Origin: Candolleomyces eurysporus
Lineage: Eukaryota; Basidiomycota; Agaricomycetes; Agaricales; Psathyrellaceae
DNA length: 51,448 nt
Direction: 5' to 3'
NCBI GenBank assembly: GCA_027579435.1
Contig: JANBPK010001090.1
Coordinates: forward strand, 1 to 51,448
Shown: piece by piece, positions 12,901-22,100 of the stretch
Layout: every line of letters starts with the position of its first letter
How positions within the stretch are numbered: the stretch's first letter is position 1
Notes under the pieces: model-generated
The model's input: only the letters and a program-made list of their open reading frames with translations
Databases searched by the model: none
What the model was told of the DNA's origin: nothing
Made by a program: the position numbers and the translations under genes

Positions 12901-13139
12901 AACAGGTAACCGAAAATTTGGGATCTTACTATCTGAAAGAGCACCAACCGTGACCGTGACGAAAACAGACAGTCAGCGAACAGCGTAAATAGGGGACTTC
13001 AAGTTGGCTGAAGCAAATGGCCGACTCGCTGTTTGATGGAAGCTCCGAGTTTGCGCTGTCACTCATCGTCATCAAGGTTGGAGATGTTGATAACGATGTT
13101 GTCCTCGTTGTTGTTGCTCTCGGTGTTGTCAAAGGTCAT

Positions 13140-14798
13140 TCAAGAAGTGGTGCTGGTCACGAATGATGCTGCTGCTGCCTCAACCTTGTCCCAGTGGCCC
13201 TTCTTGAAGCGCTGGATGGACCCGACATGCTTGTTGAGAGTTTTGATCCATGGGGTACGCACAAAGTTTGGCCGATTATCCAGCAGGACACCATCCTTCC
13301 AAAATTTCAATGCGTGCTCGAGCTATGGATCAATGGGGAGGATAACAAAAGTCAGAAATAATGAAAAATTGGGCACAGGAAAGAACATACCGCAGTAGCA
13401 GCGAACCCAAGAACCCCGACAGAAGGTCTGTAAGTAGCATTGATGGCATCGATCTTGGTCTGATGGACGGCGAAGACTTGAATGAGAAGAGGAGCACAAT
13501 AAGCTCCCTTCTGTACAACATCAACATTGAGTGAGATTAGTACTTGGTGCTCGTTGATGGCCAGATGTACAAATACATGCCTTGTTCACAGGGTCCTTGT
13601 AAACATAAGCAAGGTCATTGAGCTGATTGCAGACAAAGCGGGCACGAGCTTCCTTTGTTGTGAATTCCGGTTGATTGAAATGGTCAGCGAGCACCTTCAA
13701 AGCAGCTTTACTGATTGTGCTGCGCCAAGTTTGTATTGCAGCGGCTGCCTGCCAATTGTAGTCCCAGGTGAGTATGTAGTTACAATGCATGCTCAGCTGT
13801 TACTCACGACGTGCAGAAATCTCAGGTGAGAACTCAATCCCTTCATCACTGAAAACCTCTTCCCATGCCTGCTTGACAACATGGCCAAAGTACGTGTCAC
13901 TATTGACAGCAAATAAGTCTTGAACTGTTGATGCCCATGCTAACACGACAGGGAGCACTTGATCTCACCAACAAGCAACTCCAGCTTCAACACCATCCAA
14001 CGGTAAGTCCTTGGTTGAGTAATTGTGCTTCTTCGGGACTGCCAGTGCCTTTACATCCGCAGATATCTGGCCTTTTTTCACAGAAAGGCCCATCTACTAA
14101 TGGTCAGTGCATTCCAATAGAATTGAAGAGTCTTGCATACCTTTGATGTCCCTTCTTTCTGAGAGAGTGCAGTTGCCCTTGATTCATGAGCAGATTTGAT
14201 TAGAGATGGTGACTCATCGTTGATCTAGTTGGATGCAGCAAGACCTTGGGTATGGTTGGTGCTTGGGTGCCTGGAAGCATTGCTGGCTGGGTTTCTTGGT
14301 GCCTTTGACTGTCGTACAGGAGCGAGAGACAAGGCTGGAAGCTCGGTAGTCGTTGATTGAGCTGTGGCGATCGTGACAGGCTTATCCCAACCTTTCTTGA
14401 ACCCTTCCAGATCTGACGTTTTCCTAAACAGCTCATCGATTAATCAGCAATCCAGCCTTCAAGATCAAGATGACATTATGTTGTGCCAGCACCATCTCTT
14501 TTGTCTTTCCCTGCCACATCGACTCCCTTCTTCCCCTTTGCTTGCACGGTTGGCACTGGAGCTACAGGCTGCAGCTTGTGTTGCTTATTGACAGAAGCTT
14601 GCAGTGCACCCTTGGCCTGCTACATGTAACATGTGGTGAGTTGGCAATGAGCGCAACTAGTTGAATGATGAGTAGACCACTTACTTGATCCTTCTTTGTC
14701 TGTGCTAGCGCTGCCTTCATCTTGTGATAGGCTGCCTTCAGCCGCTCTGGATCATAACCCAGGTCGTCCGAGTCCCTGTTGGCCTCTTCATTTGCCGG
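13140..14798 (-). pseudogene. DUF6532-like Agaricomycete gene, 5'-truncated, with stops
   Basis: Reading the minus strand, spliced blocks give a family-like order: an N-terminal Lys/Gln-rich part (LGYDPERLKAAYHKMKAAL, about 14690-14770), a linker, KKHNYSTKDLPL then a stop, LPVVLAWASTVQDLF, GHVVKQAWEEVFSDE, FSPEISAR, TWRSTISKAALKVLADHF, NDLAYVYKDPVNK, KGAYCAPLLIQVF, and a last exon ending at 13140. I recall this pattern from DUF6532-type proteins of Agaricomycetes, whose function is unknown. In-frame stops lie at 14225-14227 (TAG in place of a likely CAG) and 13965-13967 (TGA in place of a likely CGA), both C-to-T. One intron would need a GC donor (near 13580). The 5' end is cut at 14798 by an LTR. 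The family assignment is from memory; the coding nature is clearer than the name. Confidence 0.6.
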
Positions 14799-15294
14799 TG
14801 ATACGACCGCGTTGGTTTTAGCGAATATAAGTTCAATTTTCGCGATAATAAACTATAAAGATGACGCGGTCTGAGTCTCTAAGTACAAGAATAACTATGC
14901 TATCGATAAGGTTCACGCGGCTTGAGAGGGAAAAGAGTTAGTACTACGACTCTAGGGACACGAGAGTTGAAGCTACTCAAGGCTGTCAACTTGAAGCCGC
15001 CCCAGTTGTATTATACCCTGACCAGGAGAAGCCACTTTAGTTGACGCCGTGCTAAAAGTCAGGCGGCTCGACTGAAGCGGCTTGAGAAAAGTCATATACC
15101 TTTACAACGCAACTGTCAGGACTCTCAGGCGGCACTACCAGAGAAGTTCAGAAATCAGGTGGCTTCATATTCATCGAGTACAAGTGCTGGAGCGGCACGA
15201 GGGGTCTTTCGAAACGACGAAGTCCATGGCTGGTGGCGCGGCTGGGTGGCTGTGATAAACTCCAACGCGGCGCGAGGAACTGAAGCGGCTTGAG
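14799..15294. repeat. Truncated LTR, same family as the solo LTR at 7508
   Basis: Begins TGATACGACCGCGTT directly after CCGG and matches the start of the 7508 element (TGATATGACTGTGTT) except at C/T positions. A second shared block is GAAGCTACTCAAGG here versus GAGTCTACTCAAGG there. Several GCGGCTTGA words recur. It stops abruptly where the copia 5' LTR begins, so its right part is missing. It replaces the 5' end of the DUF6532-like gene. Confidence 0.65.
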
Positions 15295-15856
15295 TGTTGA
15301 ACTTTACGTGAAATGGGCGTCTTATCCAGCGCCTAATCACTTACCTATCACGTGACATAGTACACGTATGGACACGTAGTTACACGTAGTAGTCTATTAT
15401 TAGATAGGTCTGGACTTGGCCAGAAGTTCGACATACGTAGATATCATGTTTCATGTACATCATACTACGTCATCCTTAGTCAGTAGCCTATTGTACTACG
15501 TCATAGGCTCAGTCAGCATGACGTGCTAAGCACGCAATGCTCAGTCAGCCAACTGGCGCACAGACCAGTTGAGTGACTTACTGTGACGTGACTGTCACAT
15601 AGTAGAAACGTATAAATAGCCCTCTTGTAGTAGCTAGTTTCTACAGAACAACTCGTACTACCAAGTACTCTTCTACACACGCTTACAGCACACTCAGCAT
15701 CAACAACCCCTCTCCCTCCATCAAAGCACCAAGCAAGGTATGATGTCAGATCATACTCAGTATTCTAGGGCTACGTTTCTGCGCAGGTTGTTCCCCTGTA
15801 CTTGCAATGGCGAGTTCAGTAGGATCGCCCTCTTCTGCGAACATGGCTGTTCAACA
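15295..15856 (+). repeat. 5' LTR of copia element
   Basis: 562 bp with 8-bp inverted ends TGTTGAAC/GTTCAACA. U3 is packed with ACGT-core words (CACGTG, TACGTC, ACACGTA). A TATA box lies at 15611-15618. A start codon at 15740-15742 opens ORF1 inside R/U5. No Ns. Confidence 0.93.
15611..15618 (+). promoter_or_regulatory. TATA box in 5' LTR
   Basis: TATAAATA lies about 320 bp into the LTR and about 130 bp before the first ORF1 ATG. It is conserved at 23920-23927 in the 3' LTR. This is the likely RNA polymerase II core promoter of the element. Confidence 0.7.
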
Positions 15857-17110
15857 GTTATGAGCCCCGACGGGATCGTGTTAGACGTTGCCGAGTACAA
15901 CCCGCAGTCGCCCTCTTCACAGTGGACGCTGACTACGTGGTTTGTCTGGCTAACGCTCACATTCACGTTCCACGTCGCCCTAGATCGCTTGTGGAGGAAC
16001 GCCCCTCCGGGATCGGAGGAAAGCGTCCTCGCACAAGGGATTGATTGGGTCAATCAGCGTTCCCGAACGCTGTTTGGATCCCTCGGACATAGATTCCGCA
16101 TGCCAGAGTCGCTTGGGCGACAGTTCTGGGAGTCCGAGAACCGGAGGCGAGACATGGAAGCTGCCCGTTTACGGTCAGAAGCCAGGGCTCGCCATATGGA
16201 GGAACGTTTCAATAACTTGGAACGAACCATCTCTCGACTCAGCAATTTTACGAATCGCTTTGCGGTAGATGCTGGTTATCGACCTCAAAGACAAGGCTGC
16301 AACTATTGCACTGACCCGAATTGCTCGGATCATCAGCGCGAGATGCAGAACCCGTCGCTGGGCCACCACTCGCATTTAGCTGCGAATGCGCCCAGTCGAG
16401 GAACGCCGGGGAGATACCCTTCTAGGGTAGAAACCGGTGGTGCCAGTGGTAGAGGCCGGAGGCGCGGATCCGCTGCCCCGGTTACGATTACACGAGTTGG
16501 TCCACCGTTAAGGAGGTCCGAAACTACGATCCTTTCTCAAGCAGATCTGGATCAAAGTAGGCAGGAAGCTGCTNTNNNCAGGAACCTGCATCCTAACTCA
16601 CGTAATCCCTTTACCCCACTATTGACACCCCGACAACCCCAACCAGTGCAGGCTGCACATATCTGGAGACGCCGTCCNGACGGCTACGTCCCTCCAGGTC
16701 AGCCTGGGTCGAGTGAGTCTCTTACGGTTGCCGTGCGGCAGGCTTTGGCCGCGCGTGCAGTGCAGAGACTGGCCGTTCAAGATGGCCCTCAGGGTGCACA
16801 ATCCTCGCATGGACGTGACATTGGCCCAGACCCTGAGACCGCCGCGGCCGGATCTTCGACGGATGAGCGTGTCATCCCAGAAGATCCTCATTCGATGGAN
16901 TCCGACTCCGATAAGGAGAATCAACCCCCTTCGGAGACAACACTCGTGGACGGGTCTAGTCCACCTCCGGACTACCCGGGTACNCCACGACCGTCTCCGC
17001 CTATCCCCGATAGAGATCTGGTCGAAGGCGTAGTAATGTTGCTGAGGTTACAGAACAATACTCCACGCCCTCGAGCATGTCGGGAAGAGGCTAGGCGCGG
17101 AAAGCAGTAA
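15740..17110 (+). CDS. Copia ORF1: uncharacterised membrane/coiled-coil protein upstream of gag
   Basis: 456-codon ORF in front of gag with no family that I recognise. From ATG 15740 (inside the LTR) or ATG 15860 (at the primer site). From 15740 the order is: a Cys-containing LTR-encoded lead, one strong hydrophobic segment (WFVWLTLTFTFHVAL, about residues 76-90), an Arg/Glu-rich coiled coil (EAARLRSEARARHMEERF, about residues 141-158), a compact CX2CX4CX2H cluster (CNYCTDPNCSDH), then a long Pro/Ser/Arg-rich tail ending in acidic and Ser-Pro repeats. The layout suggests a membrane-anchored nucleic-acid or particle protein, which is inference. Most copia elements have no ORF here. Ns at 16574-16578, 16678, 16900 and 16984 do not break the frame. 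Confidence 0.65.
   Translation: MMSDHTQYSRATFLRRLFPCTCNGEFSRIALFCEHGCSTVMSPDGIVLDVAEYNPQSPSSQWTLTTWFVWLTLTFTFHVALDRLWRNAPPGSEESVLAQGIDWVNQRSRTLFGSLGHRFRMPESLGRQFWESENRRRDMEAARLRSEARARHMEERFNNLERTISRLSNFTNRFAVDAGYRPQRQGCNYCTDPNCSDHQREMQNPSLGHHSHLAANAPSRGTPGRYPSRVETGGASGRGRRRGSAAPVTITRVGPPLRRSETTILSQADLDQSRQEAAXXRNLHPNSRNPFTPLLTPRQPQPVQAAHIWRRRXDGYVPPGQPGSSESLTVAVRQALAARAVQRLAVQDGPQGAQSSHGRDIGPDPETAAAGSSTDERVIPEDPHSMXSDSDKENQPPSETTLVDGSSPPPDYPGXPRPSPPIPDRDLVEGVVMLLRLQNNTPRPRACREEARRGKQ
15857..15867 (+). other. Primer binding site, probable initiator-Met half-tRNA
   Basis: GTTATGAGCCC immediately after the 5' LTR is the complement of GGGCTCATAAC, the anticodon arm of eukaryotic initiator tRNA-Met. 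Drosophila copia primes from such a 5' half of initiator tRNA. The in-frame ATG at 15860 of ORF1 overlaps it. Confidence 0.6.
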
Positions 17111-17195
17111 TGGGTCGCCCATTCAATAATTTATTTTTCNTTTTAAATTATTCGATTGGTCGCAGAGCCTTTACTGATGAAGGCTTTATTTATAG

Positions 17196-18329
17196 ATGTC
17201 TTCCACCGCCGCCAACAACCTCTCCGTCGTTCCCGTCTTTGACGGCTCCAACTATACCCGCTGGGCGAGCGCTATGCGCTCCTACCTCCAGTTCCAGTCG
17301 TTGTGGCAGATTGTCAGTGGGCAGTCCGAGCTCCTGGAAGAGCTCAAGGACACCCAGGCAGTTGCTGCCGACTCGGAAGCTGGGACCGAGGCTATTCCGG
17401 CGGTGAGATATTCCGCCGAAGCGAAGAAGCTCCGCATCGAGCAAAGGATGAAGTGGATCGCAGATAATGATTCCGCGATCGGAGCTCTTAAGCTCCGCAT
17501 CAAGGAGTCCTTGCACATCCACGTTAACGAGGATGATGCAGCGGCTACTTGGNCCACCTTCAAGGATAAGTACGGGAAGACGTCGTCATCCCAGAAGTTC
17601 TCATGGTTCATGCAACTCATGAGATTCCAGCTCCCCGGGACCTCTAATCCCCATAAGGAGCTGGGCCTATTCGACGACTTGGTTTCTAAGTTGTCCAAGG
17701 CTGGGATTAATTTTGATGACGAAGTTCTGTCGATGCTTCTGGTAATGAAGCTTCCAGAATTCTACCGTACTATCATGCCTCTATTGGTCCAGGATATCAA
17801 CCAGGACCAGCTCAAGCTAGAAGATACCAAAGGGTATCTGGTCACCGAGTGGGAGAGAAAACAGCGTCCTGCTGTTAAACCCCTTGCCAACCGCATCTCT
17901 GCGGTGAAGCATAAGAAGGGGTCTCCCCAGTTTCATTCGCAGCAGAAGGGTCGTTTCCCTTCAGCGCCCCCTCAGCAGCGCGCGGAATTTATTCCGCAGC
18001 AGCAGCAAAANGGGAAGAAACANCGTCAACGCGGTGGGCGTGGCAAGAGCGGCAAGTCCGCNAAAGCCAAGGGCAAGGCCCGNGCCCACGCCGCNGACGT
18101 CTCGGACTCCGACTCGGATTACGAGTTCGGAGATGACGACCGCCTCTTNGCTGCCACNGCCCTTGCTGACGATGCGTCGCAGGGCCTGGCCGCCTCTATG
18201 GCCCGCCTGGAAGAAATTCCAGACCAAGCTGGGCCCAGCACNTCCAAATCCNCCGATCGCCATTCCCCATCNTCCTTCCTCATCATCATCATCCGATTCC
18301 TCCTTCGACNTNCTTCCTCAGCCTACTGA
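17196..18329 (+). CDS. gag: Copia Gag (UBN2/retrotran-gag type)
   Basis: Capsid-like protein that would package element RNA. N-terminal motif PVFDGSNYTRWASAMRSYL with LWQIVSG is typical of copia gag. The central part has WFMQLMRFQLPG and a LLVMKLPEFYRTIMPLL stretch, the usual UBN2 pattern. The C-terminal half is Gln/Gly/Lys/Arg-rich (RGGRGKSGKS), then acidic (SDSDSDYEFGDDD). I find no CCHC zinc knuckle. The frame closes at a TGA at 18327-18329 in a region full of Ns; an overlapping frame encodes a Ser-rich stretch followed by LPQPTE, so the true C-terminus is uncertain and gag may run on into the linker. Confidence 0.85.
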   Translation: MSSTAANNLSVVPVFDGSNYTRWASAMRSYLQFQSLWQIVSGQSELLEELKDTQAVAADSEAGTEAIPAVRYSAEAKKLRIEQRMKWIADNDSAIGALKLRIKESLHIHVNEDDAAATWXTFKDKYGKTSSSQKFSWFMQLMRFQLPGTSNPHKELGLFDDLVSKLSKAGINFDDEVLSMLLVMKLPEFYRTIMPLLVQDINQDQLKLEDTKGYLVTEWERKQRPAVKPLANRISAVKHKKGSPQFHSQQKGRFPSAPPQQRAEFIPQQQQXGKKXRQRGGRGKSGKSXKAKGKAXAHAXDVSDSDSDYEFGDDDRLXAAXALADDASQGLAASMARLEEIPDQAGPSXSKSXDRHSPXSFLIIIIRFLLRXXSSAY

Positions 18330-18335
18330 AANGTA

Positions 18336-19166
18336 TTGGCAGAAGNANAGAAGGAAAGNTCTCTTGGGATGTCGCAGACTAATGTCGCCATCCATTCCTA
18401 TCCTCCTGCCCCCTCTACCAAACCGTTGGTTCCTAGAACTAATGGCCGTATGACNGCNCGTGGTAACCGAAAGGTTCCAGCCCCATCTNCCAACCAACTT
18501 CCTGGNNCTGGTCCNATGACCATGCCGGAGTTNATGGAGGANATTAGNAGAGCTACTAATACCCCCGTCCAACGAAAGAANGATGGGAANGTTACNAAGT
18601 TCTCTATCACGGGCGGCAGATGGGGNNATGCTCCCTTTCCCGGGATNACCCTCGGGAGCAAAAAGGGACCTGGAGGATCNGTCCCTATCGACTTCTTNNC
18701 CCCGGACCACAAGGTTCACCCNCGCTCTAAATACACTCCTCCTCCCACTCGTCCTCCTCGCCCTCTTCCTACCCCTCCTGCTCCCAAAAANATACTCCAT
18801 ACTGTCACTCTCATCACTGGGAGTGGCGCTGTATCTCGTGTTGAGCGGGAGGTGCCGGTTCAGAAGAGGCCCACTCCTCCGTCCATCTACTCTGCAGTTG
18901 AGGCATCACGCAGAGNAGCTTCNNGTCTAGGNGTTCGNAAGACCGTCCAGACTATGAAGAAGCTGGAGATAGATTCCGGTGTCCGTCAAGACCCGGACGT
19001 CCTTCAAAAGGACAAGGACTTGGAGATGGCTCCATCCCGATCTCCGTCGCCGATCTCCGTCGCCGATGACGGAGATAATGGAGGTCACAGAGGCAGAGGA
19101 CTCCGATTTCGTCTCAATCGGGTCGCAGCCCCAAAGTCGCAAGAGATCAAGATCTCCTTCGCCTGA
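18336..19166 (+). CDS. Linker frame between Gag and Pol, Pro/Lys-rich
   Basis: Open frame in the same phase as gag, right after its stop. It encodes a disordered Pro-rich text (PPPTRPPRPLPTPPAP; MSQTNVAIHSYPP) and overlaps the pol frame by about 190 nt. It may be the natural continuation of Gag, or spacer before a frameshift into pol. Ns are too dense to decide. No domain is recognised. Confidence 0.45.
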   Translation: MAEXXKEXSLGMSQTNVAIHSYPPAPSTKPLVPRTNGRMXXRGNRKVPAPSXNQLPXXGXMTMPEXMEXIXRATNTPVQRKXDGXVXKFSITGGRWXXAPFPGXTLGSKKGPGGXVPIDFXXPDHKVHXRSKYTPPPTRPPRPLPTPPAPKXILHTVTLITGSGAVSRVEREVPVQKRPTPPSIYSAVEASRRXAXXLXVXKTVQTMKKLEIDSGVRQDPDVLQKDKDLEMAPSRSPSPISVADDGDNGGHRGRGLRFRLNRVAAPKSQEIKISFA

Positions 19167-22100
19167 CTATGAGGCTCCGCAGACCAGTGAGTTTGATGTT
19201 GACGATTGTCATGATTATACTCACATCGCTAACGAAATCTCGGCAGAACGTTTTAAGCCGAGATCGTTTGATGACGATTTCGAGAAAGAGGAGTTAGACG
19301 CAGAGCTCGCCGCCCGCGCTGCCAAAGGGTTGATCGATCAGCCGATCCCCACGGAGCGCGATGAACAGGGTCGAAAGATTTTGCCGAAGCGATGGGTCGC
19401 TCGTATCTTCCACCACTCCAATGAGTGGTCTTTCGACCCCTGGCGCGAGTGGGTGTCCGTCCAGGACTCTCTTGTGGAGTTCCGCAAGAGTCCGCACCAC
19501 AAGGGCAATGCCCTTAGGATTTTCCCTTCAGGGACAATCGATGTGGTGCCCCGGCAGGACTTTGCGCCGAATGATGATGTTATCATTCCCAAAGAGTACT
19601 GCTGGGTGGAAGGACAGTTCGGGTTCGAGATCCACTACGGTGATAAGCCGCGGTATGATTGCCGCAGAGGCTATCATTGGCTCTATTTGGCCAAACCGAA
19701 CAAGTGGGTCGAGTCGTGGGACACTTGGAATACCAAGATGACCGCCGAGGAACAGTTCATCCATCGGGAGAACTGTTCCGAGTGTCTGGATGGTGAGGGT
19801 TGCGGGTACGTAATTCATTCTACTAACTCACCTCACAGGTCGCTAACGAAGGCTCCTATAGGCAATGCTGACTTAAATGTCGCTTCCCGTAGTAGTAGTC
19901 TAGATGTATTTTTCGCCTGTCAAAGTGCTGAATTAGAACATCTTTGCCTTTGGTCCGACCAGAGTGTGATTGTTAGTAAGAATAAGAATCGGGGATGGAT
20001 CTTGGACTCTGGAGCGAGTCGTCATTTCACAAACTGTAGGCAAGATCTCGTTGATTACGAATCTGTCTCAGATAAAAGGGTAACAACGGCGTCTACAAAT
20101 GTAGACATAGTCGGTCGCGGGACAGCTTTCCTTGCTCTCCGGATCGGAGATAGAAAGCATGTCGCCCGTCTCTATCCCGTCTTTTATGTCCCGCGCTTCA
20201 AAGAGAAGTTGCTATCTCTGGGATCATTTCTCCAGGACGGTCATTCCATTCAGGGTAACTCTGAGAGGATTACCTTGAAGGACAGCGCTGGACGCCTGAG
20301 CCTGGAGGCTCGCCCCGCGTCTGAAGGGCAGACCGTCTATTGGACTAGACCGACCCGCGAGGATCCGGTCGAATCATTTACTGCCCACACTGTCGTTTAC
20401 GTGGCAAGTTACGAAACCTGGCACCAGCGTTTCGGACACCCTTCTATTGATGTTCTTAAACAGGCTACCCGTCATACCAAGAACTTCCCAAAGGATCTTC
20501 GAATTCCTAAAGACACCGGAGTCTGCTCCGGGTGTGCCGAGGGTAAGATGCCTAGTGCATCATTCCCGAGCTCTGGCACGCGTGCGAAAGCCGCCTTTAG
20601 TAGAATTCATATTGATCTCAAACAGTTTCCGATACTATCGTACCACAAGTATAGGTACTTCGTATCATTTCTTGATGACTATACCTCACACTGCTGGATC
20701 GTCTGTCTTCGGACAAAGGACGAGGCCTTGAAGGCCTTCAGGACATTTAGTACCTGGGTCCAAACGCAGTACTCCACGAAGATTAAATCGGTTATGTCTG
20801 ACTTCGGTGGAGAGTATAAGTCTCTCGCCTTTGCCAAACTCCTGGGGGAGCTAGGCATAGAGGTGATGGCCTCAGCGCCGAGAACACCGCAACAAAACGG
20901 CAGAGCGGAACGTTTGAACAGGACTATTATGGATAAAGCGGAGGCTATGCGCCATTACGCTTCTATTCCAGATTCCTGGTGGGAGTTCTCTGTGCAACAT
21001 GCAGCGTACGTTTATAATCGTACTCCAGTTCGCCGCCTTAATTGGCTGACGCCGACGGAACTGCTAACGGGCGAGGTCCCTGACATCTCTAACTTACGGG
21101 TGTTCGGATGCCTAGCATGGGTCTGGATGAGTCCAGAAACGCAAAGGAACAAGTTGTCTCCTAAAGCCTCTCCCATGGTTTTCCTTGGATTCCCGAAAGG
21201 AGTCAAAGGGTACCAGTTTATGCGTTGCAGCAATAACTCGGTACATATAGGCACGAAAGCAATGTTCGATGAAACATTGTTTCCTAAAGCCAAGGGTTTT
21301 ACACTTCCGCGGTACACCTTGGTCCATCTACCGAGGAACGATCGTGAATCTAAAGACGAGCAATCAGAATTCTCTGAGGAAGAACTTCAAATGCGCACTA
21401 GGTGTAGAAGTTTCTCGTCCCATCCACAAAGAGCCTCGTCTCCTCTTTCCGACGGGAATGAGTCCGACGACGATGAGCCACCTAGACGACCCGCCGAGGA
21501 ACCTCGTCAGGGGGAGCGTAGAACACGCTCAGGGCGTCAGGTAAAAATCCCTACTCGTTCAGGAAATGTCTATGGTGAAACGAGAGCACCCACGGATATA
21601 CTCCGTGAGACGGCTGGAGAGAAGTCCTTTAGGAGAGCTATAGGAGAATTGCCGACTTGGAAGTCGCCTCCTCGCTCGCAGACAATTGTAAAAGGGGATC
21701 CCGGCCCCAGTTCTGCTGCCCGCAAGGGTCCTATTAAGGAAAGTGTGCCTCCTCCAGTGTCAAAGGCAAAGCGAGAAAAGAGACAGCGAGAAAACCCTGA
21801 AACAGGGGGATACTCGACCGCAACAAGTTGCGCCTCTAGCCCTCACGAGAGTGAGATGGAGGAAGTCGAGGAGCTGCTCAAGGGNATTCAGCAGAAGGGC
21901 AAGGAGCGTGCAACTCTTGCCGAACTGTGCCAGGATGGGGGAGTAGATTTTCTCAATCGTCTGCTAGCCCAGGCAGTTCCCAACGTGGAAATTGAGAAAC
22001 TTCCTACCAATATTAAAAGTCCAAAAGAATGGACCTTTCGAGACATTCTCCGANTACCTGANTCGGAACAAAGAGAATGGAGACAGACAATGGCTGATGA

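Noticed and set aside
13937..13970. A 33-nt GTGAG...TTAG intron that would remove the TGA at 13965-13967
   Set aside because: Shorter than any other intron in the window, and the spliced product leaves the family reading frame.
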